Made by a program: the position numbers and the translations under genes
Notes under the pieces: generated by a model
The model's database searches: none
What the model saw: the letters and a program-made list of their open reading frames with translations, nothing else
What the model was told of the DNA's origin: nothing
Assembly: GCA_947476735.1 (NCBI GenBank)
Contig: CANJRZ010000002.1
Location: 1 to 64,000, forward strand
DNA: 64,000 bases
Reading direction: 5' to 3'
From: Sphingomonadaceae bacterium
GTDB lineage: Bacteria; Pseudomonadota; Alphaproteobacteria; Sphingomonadales; Sphingomonadaceae
Shown here: one piece after another, positions 56,407-64,000 of the stretch
Layout: each line of letters opens with the position of its first letter
How positions within the stretch are numbered: the first letter of the stretch is position 1

Positions 56407-59400
56407 TCAAACTGCTGCCGGGGGTGCGTCAGCGATTTCCCCGCCCTGCTGATGGTCAGAGCGGCGCCCGAAGCGCTCTCCGAGCCCGAGCACGACCTTG
56501 CTGATTGCAGGGAGCACAAGCAGGGTGAGAATTGTCGCCGCGATGAGGCCACCGATCACTACTGTCGCGAGAGGCTTCTGAACCTCAGCGCCTGTGCCAT
56601 GCGCCAAGGCCATGGGTATGAAGCCGATTGCCGGAACGAACCCGGTCATGACGACGGCACGCATCTTTTCGCGGCAACCGTCGATGATTGCTTCGCTCAA
56701 CTCGACACCGGCCTCGAGTCGCTCACGGATCGCCGTCATGACGACGAGCCCGTTCAGCACGGCCACGCCAGCAAGGCAGATGAACCCGACCGCCGCCGAT
56801 ACCGAGAAGGAGATCCCGGTCAGCCATAGCGTGTAGACGCCGCCTGCAAGACCCAGCGGCACCGCCAGGAACACAGCCGATGCGCGCGCGAGTCCGCCAA
56901 GCGCCATGTAGAGCAGTCCGAAGATCGCCAGGAAGCAGAGCGGTACGACGATCGACAGTCTGTCGGACGCCGCCTGCAGGTTCTGAAACTGCCCACCCCA
57001 TTCGAGGTATGACCCGGTCGGCAAGGCAACCGCATCTACTTTTTTCTGCGCCTCCGCGACGAAGGATCCGATGTCTCGGCCACGCACGTTGGTCTGGATC
57101 ACTACCCGACGTTTGCCATTCTCACGGCTGATCTGATTCAGTCCCTCGCTGAACCGGAACTGCGCGACCTGCGACAGAGGGACGGAGCCGCGAACCGCAT
57201 CACCGTCTTGCGGGAGCAAGATCGGAAGCGCGGCCAGGGCGTCGAGACTGACGCGTGTCGATTCCGGCACCCGGACCGTTACTTCGAAGCGCCGATCGCC
57301 TTCGAACAACAGCCCGGCGTCGCGGCCACCCATGGCAGCCGCCACCGTGTCCGCCACCTCCTCGAGCGTGAGGCCATAGCGTGCGATGGCGCCGCGATCG
57401 AACTTCACGTCCAACGTCGGCGATCCGCTAGTCTGCTCGGCCTTGACGTCCGCGGCACCGGGTACCGACTGCAGTGCCCGGACAATCTGCTGAGCGGCAG
57501 CACCCATCTTGTCGAGATCATCGCCATACATCTTGATCGCCACATCACCGCGTACGCCCGCGATCAACTCGTTGAATCGGAGCTGGATGGGCTGGCTGAC
57601 CTCAAAGGCATTGCCAATCTTAGCGCCGGACTTTTCTTCGATCCGCTTGAGGACGTCGGCCTTGGTCTTTACGCCTTCGGGCCACTCCTCCTGCGGCTTG
57701 AGGATGACGAAGCCGTCCGAAACGTTCGGTGGCATCGGGTCGGTCGCCACTTCGGCCGTGCCCGTCTTGGAAAACATCAATTCGACTTCGGGTAGGCTGA
57801 TGACCGCACGCTCCACATCGCGCTGCATCTTGAGCGACTGTTCAAGCGAGACCGAGGGAACCCTTGTCGAAGCAAGTGCTACGTTTTTCTCATCCAGCTG
57901 CGGAATGAATTCCTGGCCGAGCAGGCCGAACACGAGTGCCGAAGCCGCGAAAAAAGCAAAGCCCGCCCCAATGAACGGCCAAGGCTTTGCCACTGCCTTT
58001 TCGAGCAGCGGCAGATAGCGGGCTTTGGTTTTCGCGATGATCCAGACCTCTTTTTCAGAGACCCGGCCCCGGATCAGGAGCGCGACCATTGCCGGCACGA
58101 AGGTCAAAGCCAGTATGAAGGCCGCGACGAGAGCGAGCATAATCGTGATCGCCATCGGCGAGAAGGTTTTGCCCTCGACGCCGGTGAACATCAGCAATGG
58201 TGCAAAGGCGAGCAAAATGATCCCCTGACCGAACACCGTCGGCTTGATCATCTCCTGGCTTGCGCGCATCGTCTCTTCAAGCCGCTCACGCAGCGACAGA
58301 AGCCGGCCCTCATGCTCCTGGCGATGCGCCAGGCGTGACAGGCAATTCTCGATGATGATCACCGCACCATCGACGATGAGTCCGAAATCCAGCGCTCCAA
58401 GGCTCATCAAATTGCCGGGCACGCGGAAGGCATTCATGCCGATCGCCATCATGAGGAACGAGAACGGGATAATCAGGACTGCGATGATGGCGGCGCGGGC
58501 ATTGCCGAGCAGCAGAAAGAGCGCAGCCGCGACGAGGACAGCGCCTTCAATCAGGTTCTTCTGCACGGTGCCGACGGTTGCGTTGACGAGTTTCGAGCGG
58601 TCTAGGACTGTCGTAACCTTGATGCCAGCTGGCAGTGATTTACCGATGCCATCCAACTTTTCACCTACATTGCGTGCGACGACGCGGCTGTTTTCGCCGA
58701 TCAGCATCAGCGCGGTGCCGATCACGGCCTCATGGCCATTTTGACTTGCGGCGCCGGTGCGAAGCTCGCCACCAATTTTGACATTGGCGATGTCTTTGAC
58801 CGAGATCGGCAATCCACCCCGGGTCGCCACGATAGCATCCGCTATTTCATCGATGTCCCGGATACGAGCATCCGCGCGGACGAGGTAAGCCTCGCCGCCC
58901 TTGTTGAAGTAATTGGCGCCAACGGCGAGATTCGCCGCTTCAAGTGCTTTGGCGAGTTCCGAGTAGGAGATGCCGTAGGATGAGAGCTTAACCGGATCTG
59001 GCTCGACGACATATTGCTTTGCGTAACCCCCGATCGAGTCGATGCCGGCTACGCCCTGGACGGTCCGAAGCTGTGGACGGATGATCCAATCCTGCACCGT
59101 TCGCAGATATGCGGCGCGTCCCACTTCGTCCGTCAGGCGGGCACCCTCTGGAGTGAGGAAGCTGCCGTCCGATTGCCAGCCAGGCTGACCGTTACGGATG
59201 GTCGCGCCCTTGCCCCCGGGATTGGCGAAGTCGACCGAATACATCAGCACTTCGCCAAGGCCCGTGGTGACCGGACCGATCTGCGGCTGCACACCGGCCG
59301 GCAAGCTGTCGCGCGCCTGGGTGAGACGTTCGCTCACCTGCTGGCGGGCAAAGTAGAGGTCGGTCTTGTCGGTGAAAATCGCCGAGACCTGGCTGAATCC

Positions 59401-59664
59401 GTTGCGCGAGAGCGAGCGTGTGGTTTCAAGGCCGGGAATGCCCGCGAGGGCGGTTTCGATCGGGAAGGTTACGCGCTTTTCGATTTCGATCGGTGATAGC
59501 CCGCGCTCGATGGTGTTGATCTGGACCTGATTGTTAGTGATGTCGGGCACCGCGTCGATCGGCAGCTTGGAGAGTTGCCACCCACCGAAACCAGCGACGA
59601 CGAGGAAGAGAAGGAGTACCGCCCAGCGTGCGCGGACGGAGAGCGCCATAAGATTTGCGATCAT
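56407..59664 (-). CDS. czcA: CzcA-type RND metal efflux pump
   Basis: A 1085-residue heavy-metal RND transporter with twelve membrane helices. The HME signature lies around 425-440 (LDFGLIVDGAVIIIENCL), the proton-relay D/D/E arrangement of CzcA. It pumps Co, Zn and Cd from the periplasm through CzcC, with CzcB as adaptor. Full length, starts MIANLMALSVRARWAVLLLF. It overlaps the lipoprotein gene upstream by four bases. Confidence 0.95.
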   Translation of the reverse strand: MIANLMALSVRARWAVLLLFLVVAGFGGWQLSKLPIDAVPDITNNQVQINTIERGLSPIEIEKRVTFPIETALAGIPGLETTRSLSRNGFSQVSAIFTDKTDLYFARQQVSERLTQARDSLPAGVQPQIGPVTTGLGEVLMYSVDFANPGGKGATIRNGQPGWQSDGSFLTPEGARLTDEVGRAAYLRTVQDWIIRPQLRTVQGVAGIDSIGGYAKQYVVEPDPVKLSSYGISYSELAKALEAANLAVGANYFNKGGEAYLVRADARIRDIDEIADAIVATRGGLPISVKDIANVKIGGELRTGAASQNGHEAVIGTALMLIGENSRVVARNVGEKLDGIGKSLPAGIKVTTVLDRSKLVNATVGTVQKNLIEGAVLVAAALFLLLGNARAAIIAVLIIPFSFLMMAIGMNAFRVPGNLMSLGALDFGLIVDGAVIIIENCLSRLAHRQEHEGRLLSLRERLEETMRASQEMIKPTVFGQGIILLAFAPLLMFTGVEGKTFSPMAITIMLALVAAFILALTFVPAMVALLIRGRVSEKEVWIIAKTKARYLPLLEKAVAKPWPFIGAGFAFFAASALVFGLLGQEFIPQLDEKNVALASTRVPSVSLEQSLKMQRDVERAVISLPEVELMFSKTGTAEVATDPMPPNVSDGFVILKPQEEWPEGVKTKADVLKRIEEKSGAKIGNAFEVSQPIQLRFNELIAGVRGDVAIKMYGDDLDKMGAAAQQIVRALQSVPGAADVKAEQTSGSPTLDVKFDRGAIARYGLTLEEVADTVAAAMGGRDAGLLFEGDRRFEVTVRVPESTRVSLDALAALPILLPQDGDAVRGSVPLSQVAQFRFSEGLNQISRENGKRRVVIQTNVRGRDIGSFVAEAQKKVDAVALPTGSYLEWGGQFQNLQAASDRLSIVVPLCFLAIFGLLYMALGGLARASAVFLAVPLGLAGGVYTLWLTGISFSVSAAVGFICLAGVAVLNGLVVMTAIRERLEAGVELSEAIIDGCREKMRAVVMTGFVPAIGFIPMALAHGTGAEVQKPLATVVIGGLIAATILTLLVLPAISKVVLGLGERFGRRSDHQQGGEIADAPPAAV

Positions 59665-60083
59665 GGGTTCATTCCCCGGATCGTGCCAGCTACGTCAGCG
59701 GTTGGTGCGTAGGACACGGTGAGGTGGGAGACAGCGGCAGCGTCCGCGATCGGCAACCGCACGGCGTATGAACCTGTGCGTGAGCCTCGAGGGGCGATCC
59801 TGCTCCAACGGGTGTCGGCGATCACCTCGGGTCGACCGTCTGAAAAGCGGGCAACTACATGAAGATGCCCGTCGAGCATGCCACGTGCTAATGCGGGCCG
59901 CCGGACCAGTCCGCGAACCAGAACAGTGTCGCCGTCGTCCTCGGCATGGATGCTCCAGATCTTGAGCGATTTGCCCGAACTCGCTTCGGGCGTGATGGCG
60001 AGCGCTGGATTGTTCGCGCAGGCTGACGTCAGAAGGCCGGCGGCGCCTCCCGCAGCGATCTGCAGGGCTATGGCGCGCCTCAT
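59661..60083 (-). CDS. Lipoprotein in the czc operon
   Basis: 140 residues. Lipobox LLTSAC (Cys22), then ALAITPEASSGKSLKIWSIH and a beta-rich part (TVLVRGLVRRPALARGMLDG, HLTVSYAPTADVAG). No family recognised. It lies between czcB and czcA with four-base overlaps on both sides, so it is an integral part of the pump operon, perhaps an accessory or metal-binding periplasmic protein. Confidence 0.7.
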   Translation of the reverse strand: MRRAIALQIAAGGAAGLLTSACANNPALAITPEASSGKSLKIWSIHAEDDGDTVLVRGLVRRPALARGMLDGHLHVVARFSDGRPEVIADTRWSRIAPRGSRTGSYAVRLPIADAAAVSHLTVSYAPTADVAGTIRGMNP

Positions 60084-61249
60084 TCCTCTTCCCCCGCACC
60101 CTTGCCGAGTTCGGCTTTGAGCAAGAAAGCGTTGCGAGTAGCGATCGCTCGACCGGCTTCGAGGCCAGACGCGATTTCGATACGCCCGGCACTTCGCTGG
60201 CCCGTCGTTATCGGCGTCGCCCTGAATCCGTTAGCGGTCCGCACGAAAACGACATCGCGGCCGTTGACCGATTGCACGGCTTCCTCTGGGACGACGATTG
60301 CGTTGGTCGTGGCGCTTCGGCTGGGCATCATGCGCACCCGCACGGCGAGACCAGGCTGAAGTACACCGCCCGCTACGTCGAGCACAGCCGTCGCAGCGCG
60401 CGTTTCTCCGCTGAGCGTCGGCGTAACCGCCCGCACCCGCGCCTCGACGGTGCGACCGTCTGGGAGCTCCACGAGGGCCTTGTCACCCGCCGCAAGTCGC
60501 GATGCATCGGCGGCCCCGACTGCTGCATCGATCTGGATCTGACGTGGATCGGCGACGCGAAAAAGCTCGGTCTCCGGCTGAACAAAAGCGCCGAGACTGA
60601 CCTTCATCGACGTCACGCGACCTGAGATCGGACTGGCAAGCACCACGCCGCGTCCATCCGATGTTATGTTAGCGGCGCCTGCCGCCACGCGCGCGCGCTG
60701 TGCCTCGGCAGCAGCCGAAGCCGCCTCAGCTTGCGCCTGTTCCAAATCCACCCTCGCCGAGACCTTCTGGTCATAGAGGTAGCGTTCGCGCGCGAGAGAT
60801 TTTTGCGCCAGCACCGCTTTGGCGCCGGCCGCAGTCCGGTCCGCAGCGATCTGCGCTGCGTCCCGGCTTTCGACCACGGCGAGCGCCTCACCGGCACGAA
60901 CGGGATCACCGAGACGTTTCAGGATGCGCGTCACCGCACCACCGGCGCGGGCAGTTACTATCGCTTCGCCCGTCGGTGAGGGGCTAACGATCGCCTGGCT
61001 CACAATCTCCGCACCAAGGCCACCGGCGGTGATGGTTTCTGTCACTACGCCGGCGTCCTTGATCGCGGCGGGTGTCATGACCAGCGTGTCAGCAGAGGCG
61101 GCATTCTTTGCTTCTTCGGGCTTGGTTGATGTCTCCGTGGCGGTGGGCGGTGTGTCCGCCGTGCATCGTGCCACGCCAAAGCCACCGAGGGCCGCAACCA
61201 GCACTGCGGCGGCAACACCGCCGTAAAGGCGCTTGTCCTGTTGAATCAT
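60080..61249 (-). CDS. czcB: CzcB-type membrane fusion protein
   Basis: 389 residues from the ATG at 61249 (MIQQDKRLYGGVAAAVLVAA). One N-terminal membrane segment, then the lipoyl-like and hairpin domains: ARAGGAVTRILKRLGDPVRA (barrel-sandwich half), a coiled coil (RTAAGAKAVLAQKSLARERY) and LASPISGRVTSMKVSLGAFV. Periplasmic adaptor of the pump. The 11 codons upstream of the ATG are an alternative extension. Confidence 0.92.
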   Translation of the reverse strand: MIQQDKRLYGGVAAAVLVAALGGFGVARCTADTPPTATETSTKPEEAKNAASADTLVMTPAAIKDAGVVTETITAGGLGAEIVSQAIVSPSPTGEAIVTARAGGAVTRILKRLGDPVRAGEALAVVESRDAAQIAADRTAAGAKAVLAQKSLARERYLYDQKVSARVDLEQAQAEAASAAAEAQRARVAAGAANITSDGRGVVLASPISGRVTSMKVSLGAFVQPETELFRVADPRQIQIDAAVGAADASRLAAGDKALVELPDGRTVEARVRAVTPTLSGETRAATAVLDVAGGVLQPGLAVRVRMMPSRSATTNAIVVPEEAVQSVNGRDVVFVRTANGFRATPITTGQRSAGRIEIASGLEAGRAIATRNAFLLKAELGKGAGEEE

Positions 61250-61371
61250 AGGAACTCTCCGGAATGGGGTAGACCAGGGCATCGGAGCCCCTTGGTCGGA
61301 ATCGGGGCAGCGGCCCTCGTGAATGGAAGAAATGTGCGTGCGCGCAGCGCAGCTGACAGAAGCGCCATGAT

Positions 61372-62637
61372 CTATCGCCCTCCCAGTTCAGGAGCTGGTG
61401 CGGTCAAACGTTCAAGCCTCGCTTCGGCATCATGATAAGCAGCGAGCGCATCGGTGTACGCTGCGCGCGTCTCAGCCAAAGTCCGCTCCGCCTCCAGAAG
61501 ATCAAGTTGGCTGAACTTACCCTGCGCGTAGCCGACACGTGCGATACGAGCAGCTTCGGATGCCGCGGCAAGACCGGGGCCGCCGGCCGATCGGGCGGTG
61601 GCACCAGCATTGGCCAACTCCGCCTGCGCGCTCGCAATCGCTTGCTGGGCCTCGATGATAGCGACGCGCCGGTTTGCATCAGCCCGGGTCTGCTCGGCGC
61701 GGGCCTGACTTACGGCCGCTGTGCCGTTATTGAAAAGTGGGAACGGGATAGCAATTCCCACCACTGCGGCGGTGTCGTTGGTCTGCGACAGTCGGCGAGC
61801 GCCCGCGCTGATCGTGATATCGGGAATGCGCTGGGATCTGGCGAGACGGACCTGTGCATTCGCGGTGTTGAGGTCCGCCTGCGCGGCGGCCAAAGCCAAA
61901 GTTCCGCTTGGTTCAACTGGCATCGTAGGCCCGTAGCCACCCACGCGGTCGAACCATCCAAGGTCAAGCGATCCGTCGATCGGCTGAGCCATGAGCCGTT
62001 CGAGGTTACCCCTTGCAACAGCAGCCTCTCTTATCGCACGCTCGAGACCGACCTCGGCGTTGACCCTTAGAACGTCGGCTCGCTGCTGATCGATTGGCGC
62101 ACCAGCGCCCGCCGTCACGCGTATGCGGGCTGCCCTGAAAGCATTTCCCGCAATCTCCGCTTGTTGCCGCGCGACCTCGACCCTGCGTTCTGCCGCGGCG
62201 GCCGCGATGTACGTCTGCGAAATACGAAGATTGAGATCGGCGAGAGCGATCGCAGCATCGATTTGCGCACGCGCGCTCCGAGAGTCGGCGACGGCAATGC
62301 GTGCGGATCGCTTTCCGCCAAGTTCAATGGGTAAGGCAAGCGTAGCGGTTGTCTCCGCGCTGCGCGTGCCACGATAAAGACCGGATCCTGCGATATTCTC
62401 TGTCTGTACCTGGATCTCGGGATTGGGACGGAGACCGGCAATCGTCTGGCCGGCAGCTGCGGAGCGAACCCCTGCGGCGGCCGACTCTATGCTTGGAGAG
62501 CTCCCCCCGGCGATTGTACGTGCGCGTTCAAGCGTGAAGATGGATTGACTGGCAGATGGTGGCGATGGCGCCGTCTGCGCCTGCGCGATCGACGCGCAGG
62601 ACGTGACGGCCAGTAAGGCCGCAATGACACGGTGCAT
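61372..62637 (-). CDS. czcC: CzcC-type outer-membrane factor
   Basis: 421 residues. Signal peptide MHRVIAALLAVTSCASIAQA. TolC-like duplicated helical repeats (IFTLERARTIAGGSSPSIES, AAQADLNTANAQVRLARSQR) and LRPNPEIQVQTENIAGSGLY. Outer-membrane channel of the RND pump. Gap of 122 bases before czcB. Confidence 0.92.
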   Translation of the reverse strand: MHRVIAALLAVTSCASIAQAQTAPSPPSASQSIFTLERARTIAGGSSPSIESAAAGVRSAAAGQTIAGLRPNPEIQVQTENIAGSGLYRGTRSAETTATLALPIELGGKRSARIAVADSRSARAQIDAAIALADLNLRISQTYIAAAAAERRVEVARQQAEIAGNAFRAARIRVTAGAGAPIDQQRADVLRVNAEVGLERAIREAAVARGNLERLMAQPIDGSLDLGWFDRVGGYGPTMPVEPSGTLALAAAQADLNTANAQVRLARSQRIPDITISAGARRLSQTNDTAAVVGIAIPFPLFNNGTAAVSQARAEQTRADANRRVAIIEAQQAIASAQAELANAGATARSAGGPGLAAASEAARIARVGYAQGKFSQLDLLEAERTLAETRAAYTDALAAYHDAEARLERLTAPAPELGGR

Positions 62638-62701
62638 AAACGATGGACTCCTGACGAACCTGGAAACCCCATCGGCATTGCCGACAGGTGTTAGGGATTC
62701 G

Positions 62702-63040
62702 TCAGGCTATCGGAGGGCGCAATCCTGGGTCGGACGGTGCTCGCGCCAGCCGGCTGTGATCGAACGGGCGAGGCAACACAGGTGCGATGCTGGTCTGATC
62801 GACAGAGGTCAGCTTGATGGGAACACCTATATGATGCCCATGGCATCCGCCGTGGTGATGCGGGTAGCCTTTCTCGGCATCGGCGGGCACTTGATCGCCA
62901 TCCCCATCGACATGGGATGTGGCCGCGTCCGCCGCCGAGACTTCGATGCACGTCACGCCCTCGGCTGCATGCGCAACCGAGCCCAGCCCCAGCGAAAGGG
63001 CTACCGCGAGATACATCAAAAAGGCGGCGAAACGGGACAT
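62702..63040 (-). CDS. His-rich exported protein at the head of the czc operon
   Basis: 112 residues. Signal peptide MSRFAAFLMYLAVALSLGLG (cleavage near AHAAE). The mature part has GYPHHHGGCHGHHIG, a cluster of seven histidines around one cysteine, so it probably binds metal in the periplasm. Small exported proteins at this position (CzcI-like) are common in czc operons. Confidence 0.75.
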   Translation of the reverse strand: MSRFAAFLMYLAVALSLGLGSVAHAAEGVTCIEVSAADAATSHVDGDGDQVPADAEKGYPHHHGGCHGHHIGVPIKLTSVDQTSIAPVLPRPFDHSRLARAPSDPGLRPPIA

Positions 63041-63178
63041 GCGATAAACCCTGTATCAGCTACGTGCCGGTTTGTAACTTCAAATGCGAGGTCTCATGAA
63101 ACTTCGCAGGCACGGCTGCAATTACTTGAATTATTTCCATCATGTTGCTCCCAGGCAAGATGACGTGAAGGCGAGGGC

Positions 63179-63841
63179 TCACCTTTGTCGCCCTACAAGT
63201 GGCAAAACGGTCAGTCCTCGGCGCACTGGCTCAAGCAGTTCCTTGCGCGCCTGACTGACGATCTGCAGACCGCCCCAAACGCCCAGGCCCGCCATGATCA
63301 GGGCAACCGCGAGATCCGGCCAGGCGGTGCCTGTACCGACCACGCCCGCTGCCGCGAGCAGGACGGCAAGATTGCCGATCGCATCGTTGCGTGAACAGAT
63401 CCAGACCGAGCGCATGTTCGCGTCGCCGCTCCGGTACCGATAGAGCATGAGTGCGACGCTGCCGTTGGCTATGAGCGCAATCACCCCGACGATCCCCATT
63501 GTCTCAGCTTGCGGCACGCCCCGGCCCAGCGCCGCAAGCACGGTCGTGATGAGAACATAGAGGCCGAAGGCGAGGATCGTCCCGCCCTTGAGCAAAGCGG
63601 CACGCGACCGCCAGCCTAGCGCCATGCCGGCGACCCCGAGGCTGATCGCATAGTTAGCGGAATCGCCGAGAAAATCCAGCGCGTCCGCCTGCAGCGAGCG
63701 CGATCCCGAGGCGATACCCGCGACGATCTCGCCCGCGAACATCGCCAGATTGATCGCAAGCGCGATCCACAACATGCGGCGCCAACGCGGATCGGGGGTC
63801 GGCGGCGCGTCCGACTGGCAGCTGTTACAGACCATGACCAT
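63179..63841 (-). CDS. Cation diffusion facilitator (CzcD-like)
   Basis: 220 residues from the ATG at 63841 (MVMVCNSCQSDAPPTPDPRW). About five to six membrane helices. The metal-site helix is FAGEIVAGIASGSRSLQADA with LDFLGDSANY, and later RSVWICSRNDAIGNLAVLLA. Start ATGs two codons later are also possible. A cytoplasmic N-terminal Cys pair (CNSCQS) is unusual. A MerR-type operator lies directly upstream. Confidence 0.88.
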   Translation of the reverse strand: MVMVCNSCQSDAPPTPDPRWRRMLWIALAINLAMFAGEIVAGIASGSRSLQADALDFLGDSANYAISLGVAGMALGWRSRAALLKGGTILAFGLYVLITTVLAALGRGVPQAETMGIVGVIALIANGSVALMLYRYRSGDANMRSVWICSRNDAIGNLAVLLAAAGVVGTGTAWPDLAVALIMAGLGVWGGLQIVSQARKELLEPVRRGLTVLPLVGRQR

Positions 63842-63873
63842 GTACTCGCGCAAACATCATGAGACCCCTATGC

Positions 63874-63894
63874 ACCCTCTAGTAACTAGAGGGT
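63874..63894 (-). promoter_or_regulatory. MerR-type operator/promoter before the CDF gene
   Basis: ACCCTCTAGT-A-ACTAGAGGGT, an inverted repeat in a promoter read on the minus strand: TTGACC at 63892-63897, then 19 bases, then CATAGG. The long spacer and the ACCCT/AGGGT half-sites are typical of MerR-family metal sensors (CadR, PbrR, ZntR type). No merR-like gene is visible next to it. Confidence 0.75.
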
Positions 63895-63927
63895 CAAGGC
63901 GAATATTGCGCGTCGGCGACAACCGCA

Positions 63928-64000
63928 TCAGCCGGCTGCCACGGCGGATCGGCGCCGGTTGAGGAGGAATCCCGCGACCACCGCGACGAGCATGAGCAAC
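63928..64000 (-). CDS. C-terminal end of a membrane protein (partial)
   Basis: Only the last 24 residues are in the window: LLMLVAVVAGFLLNRRRSAV then AAG and a stop at 63928. A hydrophobic helix followed by a basic end, as in an inner-membrane protein. Its identity cannot be judged. Confidence 0.45.
   Translation of the reverse strand, partial: LLMLVAVVAGFLLNRRRSAVAAG

Noticed and set aside
1-64000. CRISPR arrays, tRNA or rRNA genes
   Set aside because: No evenly spaced direct repeats and no cloverleaf or rRNA-like stretches were noticed by reading; repeated motifs found are leaders, hairpins or palindromes, not arrays.

Overview
The window is high-GC DNA that reads as part of a large conjugative plasmid from an alphaproteobacterium, most likely a sphingomonad (Sphingomonas, Sphingobium or Novosphingobium type). 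The reasons are the mix of plasmid partition genes, a full VirB/VirD4-type secretion operon with its own relaxase, anti-restriction genes, a luxR-luxR-luxI-phytanoyl dioxygenase cluster and a czc-type metal efflux block, with alphaproteobacterial codon use throughout. No tRNA, rRNA or CRISPR array was seen. The assignment to a genus is inference.

Layout, left to right. 1-1049 (minus): a ParA-type ATPase running off the left edge. 1494-10364 (plus): SSB-like protein, zinc-finger/toprim primase-like protein, a 1402-residue methyltransferase plus strawberry-notch helicase fusion, a long ParB-like protein and an ArdC anti-restriction protease homologue. This looks like a leading-region establishment kit. 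10515-19114 (plus): a dense run of small, mostly unrecognised genes, including a PP-loop (PAPS-reductase-like) protein, a SLOG-family protein (DUF2493), a DUF6884 protein and several damaged or duplicated pieces. A short G-rich leader ending in a GCCTTCGGC hairpin recurs 49-89 bases before six start codons in 1.8-14.3 kb. 19871-24278: a second SSB, a VapBC/FitAB-type toxin-antitoxin pair, a secreted nuclease, a DUF3768 protein and small unknown genes.

24338-27015: a second partition locus (RHH-like protein, small membrane protein, ParA, ParB, zinc-ribbon protein) bracketed by two copies of an 18-base AGTCTGCT/AGCAGACT palindrome, with a 34-base perfect palindrome in front. 27086-28740: MobC and relaxase. 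28857-30625 (minus): a nucleotidyltransferase plus a winged-helix partner that looks like an AbiE-like toxin-antitoxin or abortive-infection pair. 31003-44022 (minus): the complete type IV secretion operon (TrbM-like, VirB1-B6, EexN-like, VirB7-position protein, VirB8-B11, VirD4, LPD7 protein). 44152-47302 (minus): luxR, luxR, luxI and a phytanoyl-CoA-dioxygenase-like gene directly upstream of and co-oriented with the secretion operon, which suggests quorum control of transfer (inference).

48115-48470 is an AT-rich junction with an insertion-sequence remnant. From 48471 to the right edge, everything on the minus strand is a metal-resistance block: HAD phosphatase, P1B-4-like ATPase, CDF and ZIP transporters, MgtC, two lysozyme-inhibitor-like lipoproteins, DUF190, CzcA, CzcB, CzcC and a second CDF exporter with a MerR-type operator in front of it. 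The most interesting unexplained signals are the repeated leader, the palindrome system around the second par locus, the uncharacterised 10.5-19.1 kb gene run, the NTase/winged-helix pair, and the quorum-sensing cluster abutting the conjugation operon.
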